Below, piece after piece: positions 33,303 through 41,654 of a stretch of DNA of 64,000 bases (the stretch's first letter is position 1; every line of letters begins with the position of its first letter). Under the pieces are notes generated by a model. That model had not been told where the DNA came from and made no database searches. It was given only the letters and a program-made list of their open reading frames with translations. Origin of the DNA: Streptomyces cinerochromogenes (GTDB taxonomy: Bacteria; Actinomycetota; Actinomycetes; Streptomycetales; Streptomycetaceae); the NCBI RefSeq assembly GCF_014648635.1, contig NZ_BMRM01000002.1, positions 186,001-250,000 of the forward strand, read 5' to 3'. A program made the position numbers and the translations under genes.

Positions 33303-34060
33303 GCGCGCACTACTTCCGTGCCGCCGCGCTCGATGGCGGCGGCGTCTTCCGGGCTCAGCCCGCTGTCGGTGATCAGCAGGTCCACATCGCTCAGGTCGCC
33401 GAAGCGGGCGAAGTGCTCCTGGCCGTGCTTGGAGGAGTCGGCCAGCAGCACCACGCGGCGCGCGGCGGCGACGGCGGCCCGCTTGACCGCGGCCTCGGCG
33501 AGGTCGGGCGTGGTCAGGCCGTGCTCGGCGGAGAAGCCGTTGGCGGCGACGAACAGCACGTCGGCCCGGATCTCGCCGTACGCGCGGAGCGCCCAGGCGT
33601 CCACGGCGGCGCGCGTACGGTGCCGTACGCGCCCCCCGACCAGGTGGAGCTGGATGCCCGGGTGGTCGGCGAGGCGGGCGGCGATCGGCAGGGAGTGCGT
33701 GACGACGGTGACCCGGGCCTCCAGCGGGATGGCCGCGGCCAGGCGGGCGACCGTCGTACCGGCGTCGAGGATCAGCGTGCCCTCGGCCGGCAGCTCGGCG
33801 AGGGCGGCCTTGGCGACGCGGTCCTTCTCGTCGGCTGCGGTGGACTCGCGCTCGGCGAGGTCCGGCTCGAAGTCGAGGCGGCCCACCGGGATGGCACCGC
33901 CGTGCACCCGGCGGACGAGACCGGCGCGGTCGAGGGCCTTCAGATCGCGGCGGATGGTCTCCGCGGTGACCTGGAACTCCTCGGCCAGCGACAGCACGTC
34001 CACCCGGCCGCCGTCACGGGCGAGCCGGAGGATCTCCTGCTGCCGTTCCGGTGCGTACAT
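33299..34060 (-). CDS. DeoR family regulator of the fructose operon
   Basis: A 253-residue DeoR protein: N-terminal winged helix (MYAPERQQEILRLARDGGRVDVLSLAEEFQVTAETIRRDLKALD), then a phosphosugar-binding domain (LILDAGTTVARLA, VFVAANGFSAEHGLTTPDLAEA). It is probably released by fructose-1-phosphate. ATG 34060 was chosen over 34081 because GGAGGC lies about 9 nt upstream and the family starts with MYAPERQ. It is first gene of deoR-fruK-fruA and likely represses this operon. Confidence 0.92.
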   Translation of the reverse strand: MYAPERQQEILRLARDGGRVDVLSLAEEFQVTAETIRRDLKALDRAGLVRRVHGGAIPVGRLDFEPDLAERESTAADEKDRVAKAALAELPAEGTLILDAGTTVARLAAAIPLEARVTVVTHSLPIAARLADHPGIQLHLVGGRVRHRTRAAVDAWALRAYGEIRADVLFVAANGFSAEHGLTTPDLAEAAVKRAAVAAARRVVLLADSSKHGQEHFARFGDLSDVDLLITDSGLSPEDAAAIERGGTEVVRA

Positions 34061-34190
34061 GTCCGTTCGCCTCCGCCTCATGCCCGAACGTGTGGTTTAA
34101 CCGGGAGAGTACGGCTGGTTTTCCGGAATGTAAACAAGTTCGGGCCACACCCGGGCATGAACGGACTTCCGTTTCCGTCCGCACAGCAGC

Positions 34191-34221
34191 GGGGCCCGGC
34201 ACCTGATCGGTGCCGGGCCCC
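34191..34221 (-). terminator. Hairpin terminator after the DHA2 transporter gene
   Basis: GGGGCCCGGCACC and GGTGCCGGGCCCC form a perfect 13-bp stem with a 5-nt loop, 59 nt beyond the stop of the reverse-strand MFS gene and 130 nt upstream of deoR. Confidence 0.85.
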
Positions 34222-34279
34222 GCGTCGTGCCTGGTCAGGAAGCGGACCGACCCCCTCGGAGAGCCAGGTCCGGGCTTCG

Positions 34280-35794
34280 TCAGGGAACCGGTACCGGCTC
34301 CTTCGCCGCCGTCGGCGCCTCCTGCTCCGCGCCCTCCACAGGCTGGGCCGGACGCTTCGGCAGGGCGGACATCAGCAGGAAGATCGCGCCCATGATCCCG
34401 GCGACCCACCACAGCGCGTACTGGAAGGCGTCGACGAACGCGGGGCCGACCTGGACGGGCGTCAGCCGGTCGCCGATCCGCCCGAAGAAGACCACCGACA
34501 CCAGCCCCAGCCCGAGCGCGTTGCCCATCTGCTGCACCGTGTTGATCAGCCCGGAAGCGGACCCGGCGTGCTCACGGGGCACCTCCGAGAGCACCGCGTC
34601 GGTCAGCGGCGCGACGATCAGCCCCATGCCGGCCCCCATCACGACCAGCGGCAGCGCCATCTGCCAGGACGCGATGGACTGGCCGTAGCGATGCGCCTCC
34701 CACAGGTAGATCAGCACACCGACCCCCATGACCAGCGCGCCCGCCTGGAGCACCTTGCGGCCGAACCGCGGGACCAGCTGCTGCACCGACAGCCCGGCCG
34801 CCGTGGACACCGCGAGCGAGAACGGCACCCCGGTCAACCCGGCCCGCAGCGGGGTCCAGCCCAGGCCGATCTGCATGTACAGCGTCCAGACCAGGAAGAA
34901 GATGCCGAGCGCGACCCCGAACACGGTCTGCACGGCGATGCCCGCGGCGAAGCTCTTCACCCGGAAGAGGGACAGTTCGACGAGCGGGGAACCGTCCCTG
35001 GCGGCCTTCCGTTTCTCGTACGACACCAGCGCCGCGAAGACGACGAACGCACCGGCCATGCAGACGTACCCCCACAGCGGCCAGCCCAGCTCACGCCCCT
35101 GAGTGAGCGGATACAGCAGCATCAGCAGACCCAGCGTCACCAGGGCGACACCGACGAGGTCCAGCTTCAGCGCCCTGGGCGCCTTCGACTCCGTGATGAA
35201 GCGACGGCCCAGCAGCCAGGCGACGACACCCACAGGAAGGTTGATGAGGAAGATGGGGCGCCATTCGAGTCCGAACAGGTTCCACTCCGTCAGCAGCGCT
35301 CCCAGCAGCGGGCCGGAGACCGCACCGAGGCCGACGATCGCACCGAACAGGCCGAACACCTTGCCGCGTTCATGGGCCGGGAAGGTGGCGTGCACGATCG
35401 ACAGCACCTGCGGCACCATCAGCGCGGCCATCCCGCCCTGGAGGATGCGGGAGGCGACCAGCATCTCCGGGTTCGCGGCGAAACCGCACAGGGCGGAGGC
35501 GAGGGTGAAACCGCCGACCCCCAGGAGGAACAGCCGCTTACGGCCGTGGATGTCGCCGAGCCGGCCACCCGTGATCAGACCGGCGGCGAACGCGAGGGCG
35601 TATCCGGCGGTTATCCACTGGATCTGACTGACCGTCGCATGAGCGCTTTGCCGGATGGACGGGATGGCGATGTTGACGATCGTCACGTCGACCAGGTCCA
35701 TGAAGGCCGCGGTCATGACGATGGCCAGGGCCAGCCAGCGGGTCCGGTCGGGCGTTCCGCGCCCCTGGGCGGTGTTGCTGTCGTTCGGCGTCAT
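34280..35794 (-). CDS. DHA2 family MFS transporter (14 TMS)
   Basis: About 504 residues with 14 hydrophobic segments. The family motifs are LDLVDVTIVNIAIPSI in helix 1, GRLGDIHGRKRLFLLG (motif A) and RILQGGMAALMVPQ (motif C-like). It would export drugs or dyes with H+. Two starts are possible: GTG 35815 and ATG 35794; I chose the ATG because the GTG overlaps the promoter/operator area of the divergent WYL regulator. That regulator likely controls it. Confidence 0.88.
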   Translation of the reverse strand: MTPNDSNTAQGRGTPDRTRWLALAIVMTAAFMDLVDVTIVNIAIPSIRQSAHATVSQIQWITAGYALAFAAGLITGGRLGDIHGRKRLFLLGVGGFTLASALCGFAANPEMLVASRILQGGMAALMVPQVLSIVHATFPAHERGKVFGLFGAIVGLGAVSGPLLGALLTEWNLFGLEWRPIFLINLPVGVVAWLLGRRFITESKAPRALKLDLVGVALVTLGLLMLLYPLTQGRELGWPLWGYVCMAGAFVVFAALVSYEKRKAARDGSPLVELSLFRVKSFAAGIAVQTVFGVALGIFFLVWTLYMQIGLGWTPLRAGLTGVPFSLAVSTAAGLSVQQLVPRFGRKVLQAGALVMGVGVLIYLWEAHRYGQSIASWQMALPLVVMGAGMGLIVAPLTDAVLSEVPREHAGSASGLINTVQQMGNALGLGLVSVVFFGRIGDRLTPVQVGPAFVDAFQYALWWVAGIMGAIFLLMSALPKRPAQPVEGAEQEAPTAAKEPVPVP

Positions 35795-35804
35795 GAGAGG
35801 AAGG

Positions 35805-35834
35805 TAGGACCGCACTAGGTCAGATCGTGTCCTA
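35805..35834. promoter_or_regulatory. Possible operator between MFS transporter and WYL regulator
   Basis: The hexamers TAGGAC (35805-35810) and GTCCTA (35829-35834) are inverted repeats separated by 18 bp, covering the start region of both divergent genes. This is a weak but well-placed candidate. Confidence 0.3.
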
Positions 35835-35856
35835 TATCTGCGGCATGCTCATCGGT

Positions 35857-36834
35857 ATGACCACCGACACACCAGCCCGGCTGCTCCAGCTCCTCTCCCT
35901 CCTCCAGACGCCCCGCGAATGGCCCGGCGGCGAGCTGGCCGACCGGCTGGGGGTCTCGCGGCGCACCGTGCGACGGGACATCGACCGGCTGCGGGAGCTG
36001 GGCTATCCGGTGCAGGCGACGAAGGGCGCGGACGGCGGGTACCGGCTGGTCGCCGGCAAGGCCATGCCGCCCCTGGTGCTGGACGACGAGGAGGCCGTCG
36101 CCATCGCGGTGGGACTGCGGGCCGGCGCCGGGCACGCCGTGGAGGGAGTGGACGAGGCGTCCGTGCGGGCGCTGGCCAAGCTGGAGCAGGTGCTGCCCTC
36201 CCGGCTGCGCCACCGGGTGTCCACGCTCCAGGCCGCGACCACACCACTGACCAGCGGGGACGGGCCGAGCATCGCCCCGGAGACGCTGACCGTGATGGCG
36301 TCGACGGTGGCGGGGCACGAGCGGCTCCGGTTCGCCTACCGCGACAAGGACGGCAGCGCCTCCCGCCGGCTGACCGAGCCGCACCGCCTGGTGTCGACGG
36401 GCCGGCGCTGGTACCTGGTCGCGTACGACCTCGACCGGGCCGACTGGCGCACCTTTCGCGTCGACCGGGTGAGCGAGCCGTTCGCGACCGGAGTCCGGTT
36501 CACGCCCCGGGAGTTGCCGACGGGGAGCGCCGCCGAGTACCTACGGCAGTCCATCCACCGGCGACAGGAGACGTACGCGTTCGAGGTGCGGTTCGCCGCA
36601 CCGGCGGAAGCCGTCTCCACGCGGGTCGCGCAATGGCTCGGCACCCCCGAGGACGACGGCACGGGCGGCTCCGTCCTGCGGGGCACCACCGGCGACCCCG
36701 TGGAGTGGCTGGCGGTGCGGCTGGCCATGGCGGGGTACGAGTTCTCGGTCCGCGGGCCGCAGGAACTGGCGGAGGCGGTAAGGGAGTTGGGGGGACGGCT
36801 GAGCAGGGCGGCGGGGGGTGGGGGCGGGGCGTAG
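35857..36834 (+). CDS. WYL-domain transcriptional regulator (YafY-like)
   Basis: A 325-residue regulator: HTH_11 domain at the N-terminus (ARLLQLLSLLQTPREWPGGELADRLGVSRRTVRRDIDRLRELG), a WYL domain from about residue 150 (RLRFAYRDKDGSASRRLTEPHRLVSTGRRWYLVAYDLDR), and a WCX extension. Such proteins sense small ligands or nucleic acids. The start may be GTG 35827 or ATG 35857; I took the ATG just before TTDTPARLL. It is divergent from an MFS exporter. Confidence 0.87.
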   Translation: MTTDTPARLLQLLSLLQTPREWPGGELADRLGVSRRTVRRDIDRLRELGYPVQATKGADGGYRLVAGKAMPPLVLDDEEAVAIAVGLRAGAGHAVEGVDEASVRALAKLEQVLPSRLRHRVSTLQAATTPLTSGDGPSIAPETLTVMASTVAGHERLRFAYRDKDGSASRRLTEPHRLVSTGRRWYLVAYDLDRADWRTFRVDRVSEPFATGVRFTPRELPTGSAAEYLRQSIHRRQETYAFEVRFAAPAEAVSTRVAQWLGTPEDDGTGGSVLRGTTGDPVEWLAVRLAMAGYEFSVRGPQELAEAVRELGGRLSRAAGGGGGA

Positions 36835-36890
36835 GGGGAGGAGGGGAGGGGCTGGGGGGAAAGGGAAGGGGAAGGGGGGAGGGCCCAAGG
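36829..36890. repeat. Homopurine G-rich tract
   Basis: The forward strand from about 36829 to 36890 is almost pure G and A with repeated GGGG runs, between the convergent WYL and TetR genes. It could form G-quadruplex or triplex DNA and may help end transcription. No standard terminator was seen here. Confidence 0.5.
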
Positions 36891-36942
36891 CGCGGGGCCC
36901 GCCTCACAGCTGGCCGCTCCCACCTCCACTCCCGCTCCCGCT

Positions 36943-37881
36943 TCAGCCCCCGCTCTCACGACTCCCGCTCCCGCCTCGGCCCCCACTCTCACGACTCTCA
37001 CTCTCACTCCCGCTCCCGCCCCACTCGAAGTCCCGCAGGGCGCGGAGGTTGCGCAGGGCGAGGGCCGCCGGGCTTCCGGGGCCGGTGGGCGGGGTCGTGG
37101 TGGCGGCCCAGGACTCCACGGCCACGCGGACGGCGGCGCCGGCCACGGCGGCTGCGAAGCGCAGGTCCGGGCCGGGCTGTACCAGTTGAGCGTCCGCAGA
37201 CTCCGGGCCCTCTGATCCCCCCACGCCCCCTGAGGGGTCGTGCCCCTCTGAGGCCCCCGGGCTCCCTGAGGGGCTATGACCCCCTGAGACCCCCGGGCCT
37301 CCGGAGACACCCGTGTCCCCCTTCGTCTTCCGGCCCCCCGCGGCCTTCCAGCCCCCCACTGCCTCCCGCGCCCCCGTCCCCTCCCGCTCCCGCTCCCGCT
37401 CCCGCTCTCGCAGGATCTCCGCGAGCGCCCCCTCCGACGCCTGGCACACCTCCGCCCAGACCTTGCGCAGGGCCGGGCTGGTGTCGGCGAGGCGGACCAG
37501 GGTGCGGAGCCACTCCCAGGAGGCGGCCGAGACGCCGATGCCCGGGGTGAGGGTGTGGTGGACGGCGTGTTCCAGGGCCTGGGGCAGGGACAGGTGGGCC
37601 GGGGCCGTACGGACCGCCTCGGTCCAGCGTTGGGCGCCGGCGGCGTAGAGCGGGGCGACCGCCTCTTCCTTGGTGGCGAAATAGCGGTAGAACGTGCGCG
37701 GTGCGATGCCCGCGGCCTGGGCGATGTCCTCGGCGCGGGTCGCCCGAAGGCCTTGCTTGACGAAAAGGGCCGCCGCCGCCCGGGCGATCTCCATCCGGGT
37801 CTCGGCTTTCCGGCGTTCGGTCAGGGACACCGGTGCGGAGGCGGGAAACGGCTGGTGGGCGGGGCTGGGGGTGGTGCTCAT
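36943..37881 (-). CDS. TetR family regulator with low-complexity insertion
   Basis: A 312-residue protein. The N-terminal HTH is clear (RRKAETRMEIARAAAALFVKQGLRATRAEDIAQAAGIAPRTFYRYFATKEE, about residues 23-73), and a helical ligand domain follows. At about residues 160-240 an insertion rich in Gly, Ser, Glu and Arg (REREREREREG, then GVSGGPGVSGG-type repeats) splits the ligand domain, and the C-terminus ends in another Gly/Ser/Glu tail. Typical TetR proteins are about 200 residues. A perfect 15-bp palindrome 21 bp upstream suggests autoregulation. Its target gene beyond itself is not obvious. Confidence 0.82.
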   Translation of the reverse strand: MSTTPSPAHQPFPASAPVSLTERRKAETRMEIARAAAALFVKQGLRATRAEDIAQAAGIAPRTFYRYFATKEEAVAPLYAAGAQRWTEAVRTAPAHLSLPQALEHAVHHTLTPGIGVSAASWEWLRTLVRLADTSPALRKVWAEVCQASEGALAEILREREREREREGTGAREAVGGWKAAGGRKTKGDTGVSGGPGVSGGHSPSGSPGASEGHDPSGGVGGSEGPESADAQLVQPGPDLRFAAAVAGAAVRVAVESWAATTTPPTGPGSPAALALRNLRALRDFEWGGSGSESESRESGGRGGSGSRESGG

Positions 37882-37901
37882 CCCGGCAGGCTATGCCCGT
37901 G

Positions 37902-37916
37902 TGGCAGAATCTGCCA
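37902..37916. promoter_or_regulatory. Palindromic TetR operator
   Basis: TGGCAGA-A-TCTGCCA is a perfect palindrome of two 7-bp arms, 21 bp upstream of the TetR start and next to a CATAGCCT -10-like box. It is the probable autoregulatory site. Confidence 0.55.
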
Positions 37917-38333
37917 TCCGGTGGTCCACCCCGGGGTTCAGGTACGGGGTGGGCCGCCATTCCAGCATGTCGGCACACCTGGCCGCGGGCCGTACGAGCC
38001 GCGTGAGCCCGTGAGACCGTCAGCCCGTGAGACCGTCAGCCGCGCGAAGAGGCCGGGCTCCGGCGCCCGGGGGGGGATGGGCGCCGAAGCCCGGCTCGGG
38101 AAGTCCCGGCGCCGGGGGGGATTGCGTCGGGACGTGGTTCACGTGGGGCCGGCCGAGGGTGGTCGGCCGGGGGTGCGGTGTGAGTGGGGAGTGCGGTACC
38201 CGGGGCCCATTCCTGGGCCCGGAAGGGTTGTTCCCTCGGGCCCAGGGGTTGAAGCGACGGGACCGCGCCATGTTTGCGCCGTCTTTCGCCACCGGGCGTA
38301 CGCCCCATGCAACCCCTGCGTCACGCCGTCGCG
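37917..38333. other. Gap between TetR gene and hrdD with a terminator hairpin
   Basis: About 417 bp without a convincing gene. Short direct repeats (CCGTGAGACCGTCAGC, about 38009-38042) and a GC-rich hairpin at 38052-38095 are the only structures. The small frames here look like compositional shadows. Confidence 0.55.
38052..38095 (-). terminator. GC-rich hairpin downstream of hrdD
   Basis: GCCGGGCTCCGGCGCC pairs with GGCGCCGAAGCCCGGC (16-bp stem, one wobble) around a G-rich 12-nt loop. It lies about 240 nt past the hrdD stop. Confidence 0.65.
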
Positions 38334-39332
38334 TCACGCCGCCGCGTCGAAACCGGTCTGGTGGGCCAGCTTCTTCAGTTCCAGCAGGGCGTGCTTCTCG
38401 ATCTGCCGGATCCGCTCGCGGGTGAGTCCGTGCTCCTTGCCGACCTCGGTCAGGGTGCGCTCGCGGCCGTCCTCGATGCCGTACCGCATCTTGATGATGG
38501 AGGCCGTGCGCTGGTCCAGGCGGCCGATCAGGTCGTCCAGTTCCTCGCTGCGCAGCAGGGTCAGGACGGACTGCTCGGGGCTGACCGCCGAGGTGTCCTC
38601 CAGCAGGTCGCCGAACTGCGTCTCGCCCTCGTCGTCCACCGACATGTTCAGCGAGACCGGGTCGCGGGCCCAGTCGAGGACGTCGATGACGCGCTCCGGG
38701 GTCGAGCCCAGCTCCGCGGCGATCTCCGCGGGCTCCGGTTCGCGGCCGTGCTCGCGGTTGAACTCGCGCTGGACGCGGCGGATGCGGCCCAGCTCCTCCA
38801 CCAGGTGGACGGGGAGCCGGATCGTGCGGGACTGGTCGGCGATGGAGCGGGTGATGGCCTGCCGGATCCACCAGGTGGCGTAGGTCGAGAACTTGAAGCC
38901 CTTGCGGTAGTCGAACTTCTCGACGGCGCGCACCAGGCCGGCGTTGCCCTCCTGGATGAGGTCGAGCAGGGGCAGACCGCTGCGCGGGTAGCGCCGGGCC
39001 ACCGCGACGACCAGGCGGAGGTTGGAGCGGATGAAGACGTCCTTGGCCCGCTCACCGGCGGCGACGAGCGCCTCCAGCTCCTCGCGGCTGGCGTCCGACT
39101 TGCTCTCCTCGTACCCGTCGAGGACCTGCCGCGCGAACACACCCGCCTCGATGGTCTGGGACAGCTCGACCTCCTTGGCGGCGTCGAGCAGCGGCGTACG
39201 CGCGATCTCGTCGAGGTACATGCCGACCAGGTCGCGGTCTGCGATCTCGCCGCCATGAGCGCGAACACTGCTTGCCGAGTCGGCCGTCTCGCCGGTGGCG
39301 GACTGACGACGGGCGACGGCACGGGTTGCCAT
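38334..39332 (-). CDS. hrdD: RNA polymerase sigma factor HrdD
   Basis: A 332-residue group 2 sigma-70 factor: region 1.2 (RDLVGMYLDEIARTPLL), region 2 (SNLRLVVAVARRYPRSGLPLLDLIQEGNAGLVRAVEKFDYRKGFKFSTYATWWIRQAITR), region 3 and region 4 with the HTH TLTEVGKEHGLTRERIRQIE. The length equals that of Streptomyces HrdD, and the N-terminal SATGETADSASSVRAHGGEIADRD part is specific to it. It directs a secondary set of housekeeping-like promoters. ATG 39332 has GGGAG 7 nt upstream. A sigma-R-type promoter lies about 130 nt upstream. Confidence 0.95.
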   Translation of the reverse strand: MATRAVARRQSATGETADSASSVRAHGGEIADRDLVGMYLDEIARTPLLDAAKEVELSQTIEAGVFARQVLDGYEESKSDASREELEALVAAGERAKDVFIRSNLRLVVAVARRYPRSGLPLLDLIQEGNAGLVRAVEKFDYRKGFKFSTYATWWIRQAITRSIADQSRTIRLPVHLVEELGRIRRVQREFNREHGREPEPAEIAAELGSTPERVIDVLDWARDPVSLNMSVDDEGETQFGDLLEDTSAVSPEQSVLTLLRSEELDDLIGRLDQRTASIIKMRYGIEDGRERTLTEVGKEHGLTRERIRQIEKHALLELKKLAHQTGFDAAA

Positions 39333-39458
39333 GCGTGCTCCCTTGCGATGGTGGGCTGGCGGGTGGTCCTGGCGAACGCCCGGCACGGAAGGGGACCGTC
39401 TCTGGGACTCGCTCACCCTTCCGAGACTTTCTCCGAGTGCCCGGCATCCGTGGGAAAC

Positions 39459-39485
39459 AACGACTGGAATCCGGACAGAATTCCC
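39459..39485 (-). promoter_or_regulatory. Sigma-R-type promoter of hrdD
   Basis: On the reverse strand GGGAAT (39485-39480), exactly 18 bp, then GTT (39461-39459) matches the known Streptomyces sigma-R consensus GGGAAT-N18-GTT. It points to hrdD and would give a leader of about 120 nt, so hrdD should respond to thiol-oxidative stress. This agrees with reports that hrdD has a sigma-R promoter in S. coelicolor. Confidence 0.8.
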
Positions 39486-39545
39486 AACCCGCCCCCCGAA
39501 TTTTCTGATCATGCAGTACCCTGTTGCGCCACGCGGGGAGGCGAG

Positions 39546-40064
39546 ATGCCGTCGGATCATGCCGAGGTGCAGGTCAGGCCGGGGTTCGAGGGCGATCTCG
39601 ACGCCCTCACGGCGATCTACAACCACTATGTACGTGAGACGGCCATCACATTCGATACCGCGAGTTTCACTCCGGAAGAGCGCCGCCCTTGGCTGCTCTC
39701 CCACCCGGAAGACGGCCCGCACCGGCTGATGGTTGCCACGGAGCCGCAGTCACAGCGGATTCTGGGGTACGCCACGTCCAGCCCTTACCGTCCGAAGCCG
39801 GCGTACGTGACGTCGGTGGAGACCTCCGTGTACGTCGCCCCGGACGCCGGACGGCGCGGGATCGGCACCCTGCTGTACGACGCCCTGTTCAGGGCGCTGG
39901 CCGGAGAGGACGTGCACCGCGCGTACGCGGGGATCGCCCAGCCGAACGAGGCCTCGACCCGGCTCCACGAGCGCTTCGGCTTCCGGTACGTCGGCACGTA
40001 CGGCGAGGTGGGCCGCAAGTTCGGCCGCTACTGGGACGTGGCCTGGTACGAGAAGCGCCTGTAG
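39546..40064 (+). CDS. Phosphinothricin acetyltransferase-like GNAT
   Basis: A 172-residue GNAT protein: VRPGFEGDLDALTAIYNHYVRETAITFD at the N-terminus, then TSVETSVYVAPDAGRRGIGTLLYDALF (acetyl-CoA loop RRGIGT) and GIAQPNEASTRLHERFGFRYVGTYGEVGRKFGRYWDVAWYEK. This pattern is that of the PAT/Bar and MddA family, which acetylate phosphinothricin, methionine sulfoximine and similar amino acid analogues. Start ATG 39546 has GGAGG at 5 nt. It is divergent from hrdD. Confidence 0.88.
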   Translation: MPSDHAEVQVRPGFEGDLDALTAIYNHYVRETAITFDTASFTPEERRPWLLSHPEDGPHRLMVATEPQSQRILGYATSSPYRPKPAYVTSVETSVYVAPDAGRRGIGTLLYDALFRALAGEDVHRAYAGIAQPNEASTRLHERFGFRYVGTYGEVGRKFGRYWDVAWYEKRL

Positions 40065-40105
40065 CGCCCAGGCCTCGCAGCCTCAGGCCCCGCAGCCCCC
40101 GTCCC

Positions 40106-40894
40106 TTACCCGAACTGCACGGACCGCTTCGCCATTCCCATCCAGAACCCGTCGATCACCGACTTCTGCGCGTCCAGCTCGCCGCCGGCCTCCGCCGCGC
40201 CCATGGTGACGAAGAGCGGGGCGAAGTGTTCGGTGCGGGGGTGGGCGTAGCGGCCGGCCGGGGCCTTGTTCAGGAAGTCCAGCAGGGCGTCCCAGTCGCG
40301 GGCCTCCAGGGCCCGCCGGCCCCAGTCGTCGAACTCGGAGGACCAGCTCGGTACGCCGCCGGAGTGGCGCAGGGCGGCGAGGTTGTGGGTGAAGAAGCCG
40401 GAGCCGACGATCAGCACGCCCTCGTCGCGCAGGGGGGCGAGCCTGCGGCCGATGTCCATCAGGCGGACGGGGTCGAGGGTGGGCATGGAGATCTGCAGGA
40501 CGGGGATGTCGGCGGCGGGGAACATCTCGACGAGGGGGACGTAGGCGCCGTGGTCGAGGCCCCTGTCGGGGATGTCCTGGACGGGGGTGCCGGGGGCGCG
40601 CAGCAGCTTGCGGACGGCTTCGGCGAGTGCGGGGGCGCCGGGGGCGGCGTACTGGACGCGGTAGTAGTGCTCGGGGAAGCCCCAGAAGTCGTAGACGAGG
40701 GGGACGGTGTCGACCGCGCCGAGGGCGAGCGGGGCCTCCTCCCAGTGGGCGGAGACCATCAGGATCGCCTTGGGCCGGGGCAGGCCGGCGGACCAGGCGG
40801 CGAGCTGGCCGGGCCAGACGGGGTCGTCGGCGAGCGGCGGGGCGCCGTGGCTGAGGTACAGGGCGGGCATGCGCTCCCGGGTGGTGGCGGACAT
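40106..40894 (-). CDS. LigB/DODA-type extradiol ring-cleavage dioxygenase
   Basis: A 262-residue class III dioxygenase. The metal ligands are expected in LYLSHGAPPL, SAHWEE, LDHGAYVPL and HFAPLFV; the order is the DODA (YgiD) type. It opens catechols or acts on DOPA-like compounds with non-haem iron or zinc. ATG 40894 has GGAG nearby and matches family length; the longer frame runs into the operator region. It is divergent from a MarR regulator that probably represses it. Confidence 0.88.
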   Translation of the reverse strand: MSATTRERMPALYLSHGAPPLADDPVWPGQLAAWSAGLPRPKAILMVSAHWEEAPLALGAVDTVPLVYDFWGFPEHYYRVQYAAPGAPALAEAVRKLLRAPGTPVQDIPDRGLDHGAYVPLVEMFPAADIPVLQISMPTLDPVRLMDIGRRLAPLRDEGVLIVGSGFFTHNLAALRHSGGVPSWSSEFDDWGRRALEARDWDALLDFLNKAPAGRYAHPRTEHFAPLFVTMGAAEAGGELDAQKSVIDGFWMGMAKRSVQFG

Positions 40895-40960
40895 CGCGGC
40901 GGCTCCCAGTGATCCACTTGCTTTAACTCTCAAGCTTTCACTCGAGGACTCTACGCCCGA

Positions 40961-40977
40961 CTTGTTCAAGTTTCAAG
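40961..40977. promoter_or_regulatory. MarR operator-like repeat
   Basis: CTTGTTCAAGTTTCAAG contains overlapping CTTGTTCAAG and TTCAAG/TTTCAAG elements of the kind bound by MarR proteins. It lies in the divergent gap, 24 nt before the MarR start; a similar CTCAAGCTTTCA element lies at about 40929. Confidence 0.45.
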
Positions 40978-40988
40978 GAGCTGCCTCG

Positions 40989-40994
40989 TACAGT
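40989..40994 (+). promoter_or_regulatory. -10 hexamer of a leaderless promoter for marR
   Basis: TACAGT ends 6 nt before ATG 41001. Confidence 0.45.
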
Positions 40995-41000
40995 GGGTGT

Positions 41001-41513
41001 ATGAACACGGCACCGGACTCCGCCGCCGCCCAGCACCGCTGGCTCAGCGACGAGGAACAACGCGTGTGGCGCGCCTACCGGCACGCCACGACCCTGCTGG
41101 AGGACCACCTCGACCGGCAGCTGCAGCGCGACGCGGGCATGCCGCACATCTACTACGGCCTCCTCGTCGGCCTCGCCGAGGCGCCCCGCCGCCGGCTGCG
41201 GATGACGGAGCTGGCGATGCAGGCCAAGATCACCCGCTCGCGGCTCTCCCACGCGATCGCCCGGCTGGAGAAGAACGGCTGGGTGCGCCGCGAGGACTGC
41301 CCCTCCGACAAGCGCGGCCAGTTCGCCGTGCTCACCGACGAGGGCCACGAGGTGCTGCGGCGTACCGCGCCCGGCCATGTGACCGCCGTACGGCAGGCGC
41401 TGTTCGACCGGCTCACCCCGGAACAGCAGAAGGCCCTCGGCGAGATCATGGAGATCGTCGCCGAGGGCCTCCAGCCCAACGAAGCGGGTGCGGACCTTCC
41501 CTGGCTCCGCTAG
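41001..41513 (+). CDS. MarR family transcriptional regulator
   Basis: A 170-residue MarR protein with the winged helix at about residues 60-115 (RRRLRMTELAMQAKITRSRLSHAIARLEKNGWVRREDCPSDKRGQFAVLTDEG). It works as a dimer and is usually released by phenolic ligands. It is divergent from the extradiol dioxygenase gene, a common pairing in which the dioxygenase substrate induces. The gene is likely leaderless. Confidence 0.9.
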   Translation: MNTAPDSAAAQHRWLSDEEQRVWRAYRHATTLLEDHLDRQLQRDAGMPHIYYGLLVGLAEAPRRRLRMTELAMQAKITRSRLSHAIARLEKNGWVRREDCPSDKRGQFAVLTDEGHEVLRRTAPGHVTAVRQALFDRLTPEQQKALGEIMEIVAEGLQPNEAGADLPWLR

Positions 41514-41556
41514 ATCACCGTACGGCCGCTCGCCGTACGGTCACCGTCCGGTCACC

Positions 41557-41654
41557 GTACGGCCGCTCACTGTCAGGTCGCCGTGCGGCCGGTCACCGTC
41601 AGGTCGCCGTACGGCCGCTCACCGTCAGGTCGCCGTGCGGCCGGTCAGTGGGCC
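41557..41654. repeat. Tandem 26-bp repeats between marR and MFS gene
   Basis: Three full units of 26 bp (consensus GTRCGGCCGSTCACCGTCAGGTCGCC) and a partial fourth, with more diverged copies from 41518. The array fills the gap between convergent genes and touches the last codons of the MFS gene. Confidence 0.85.
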
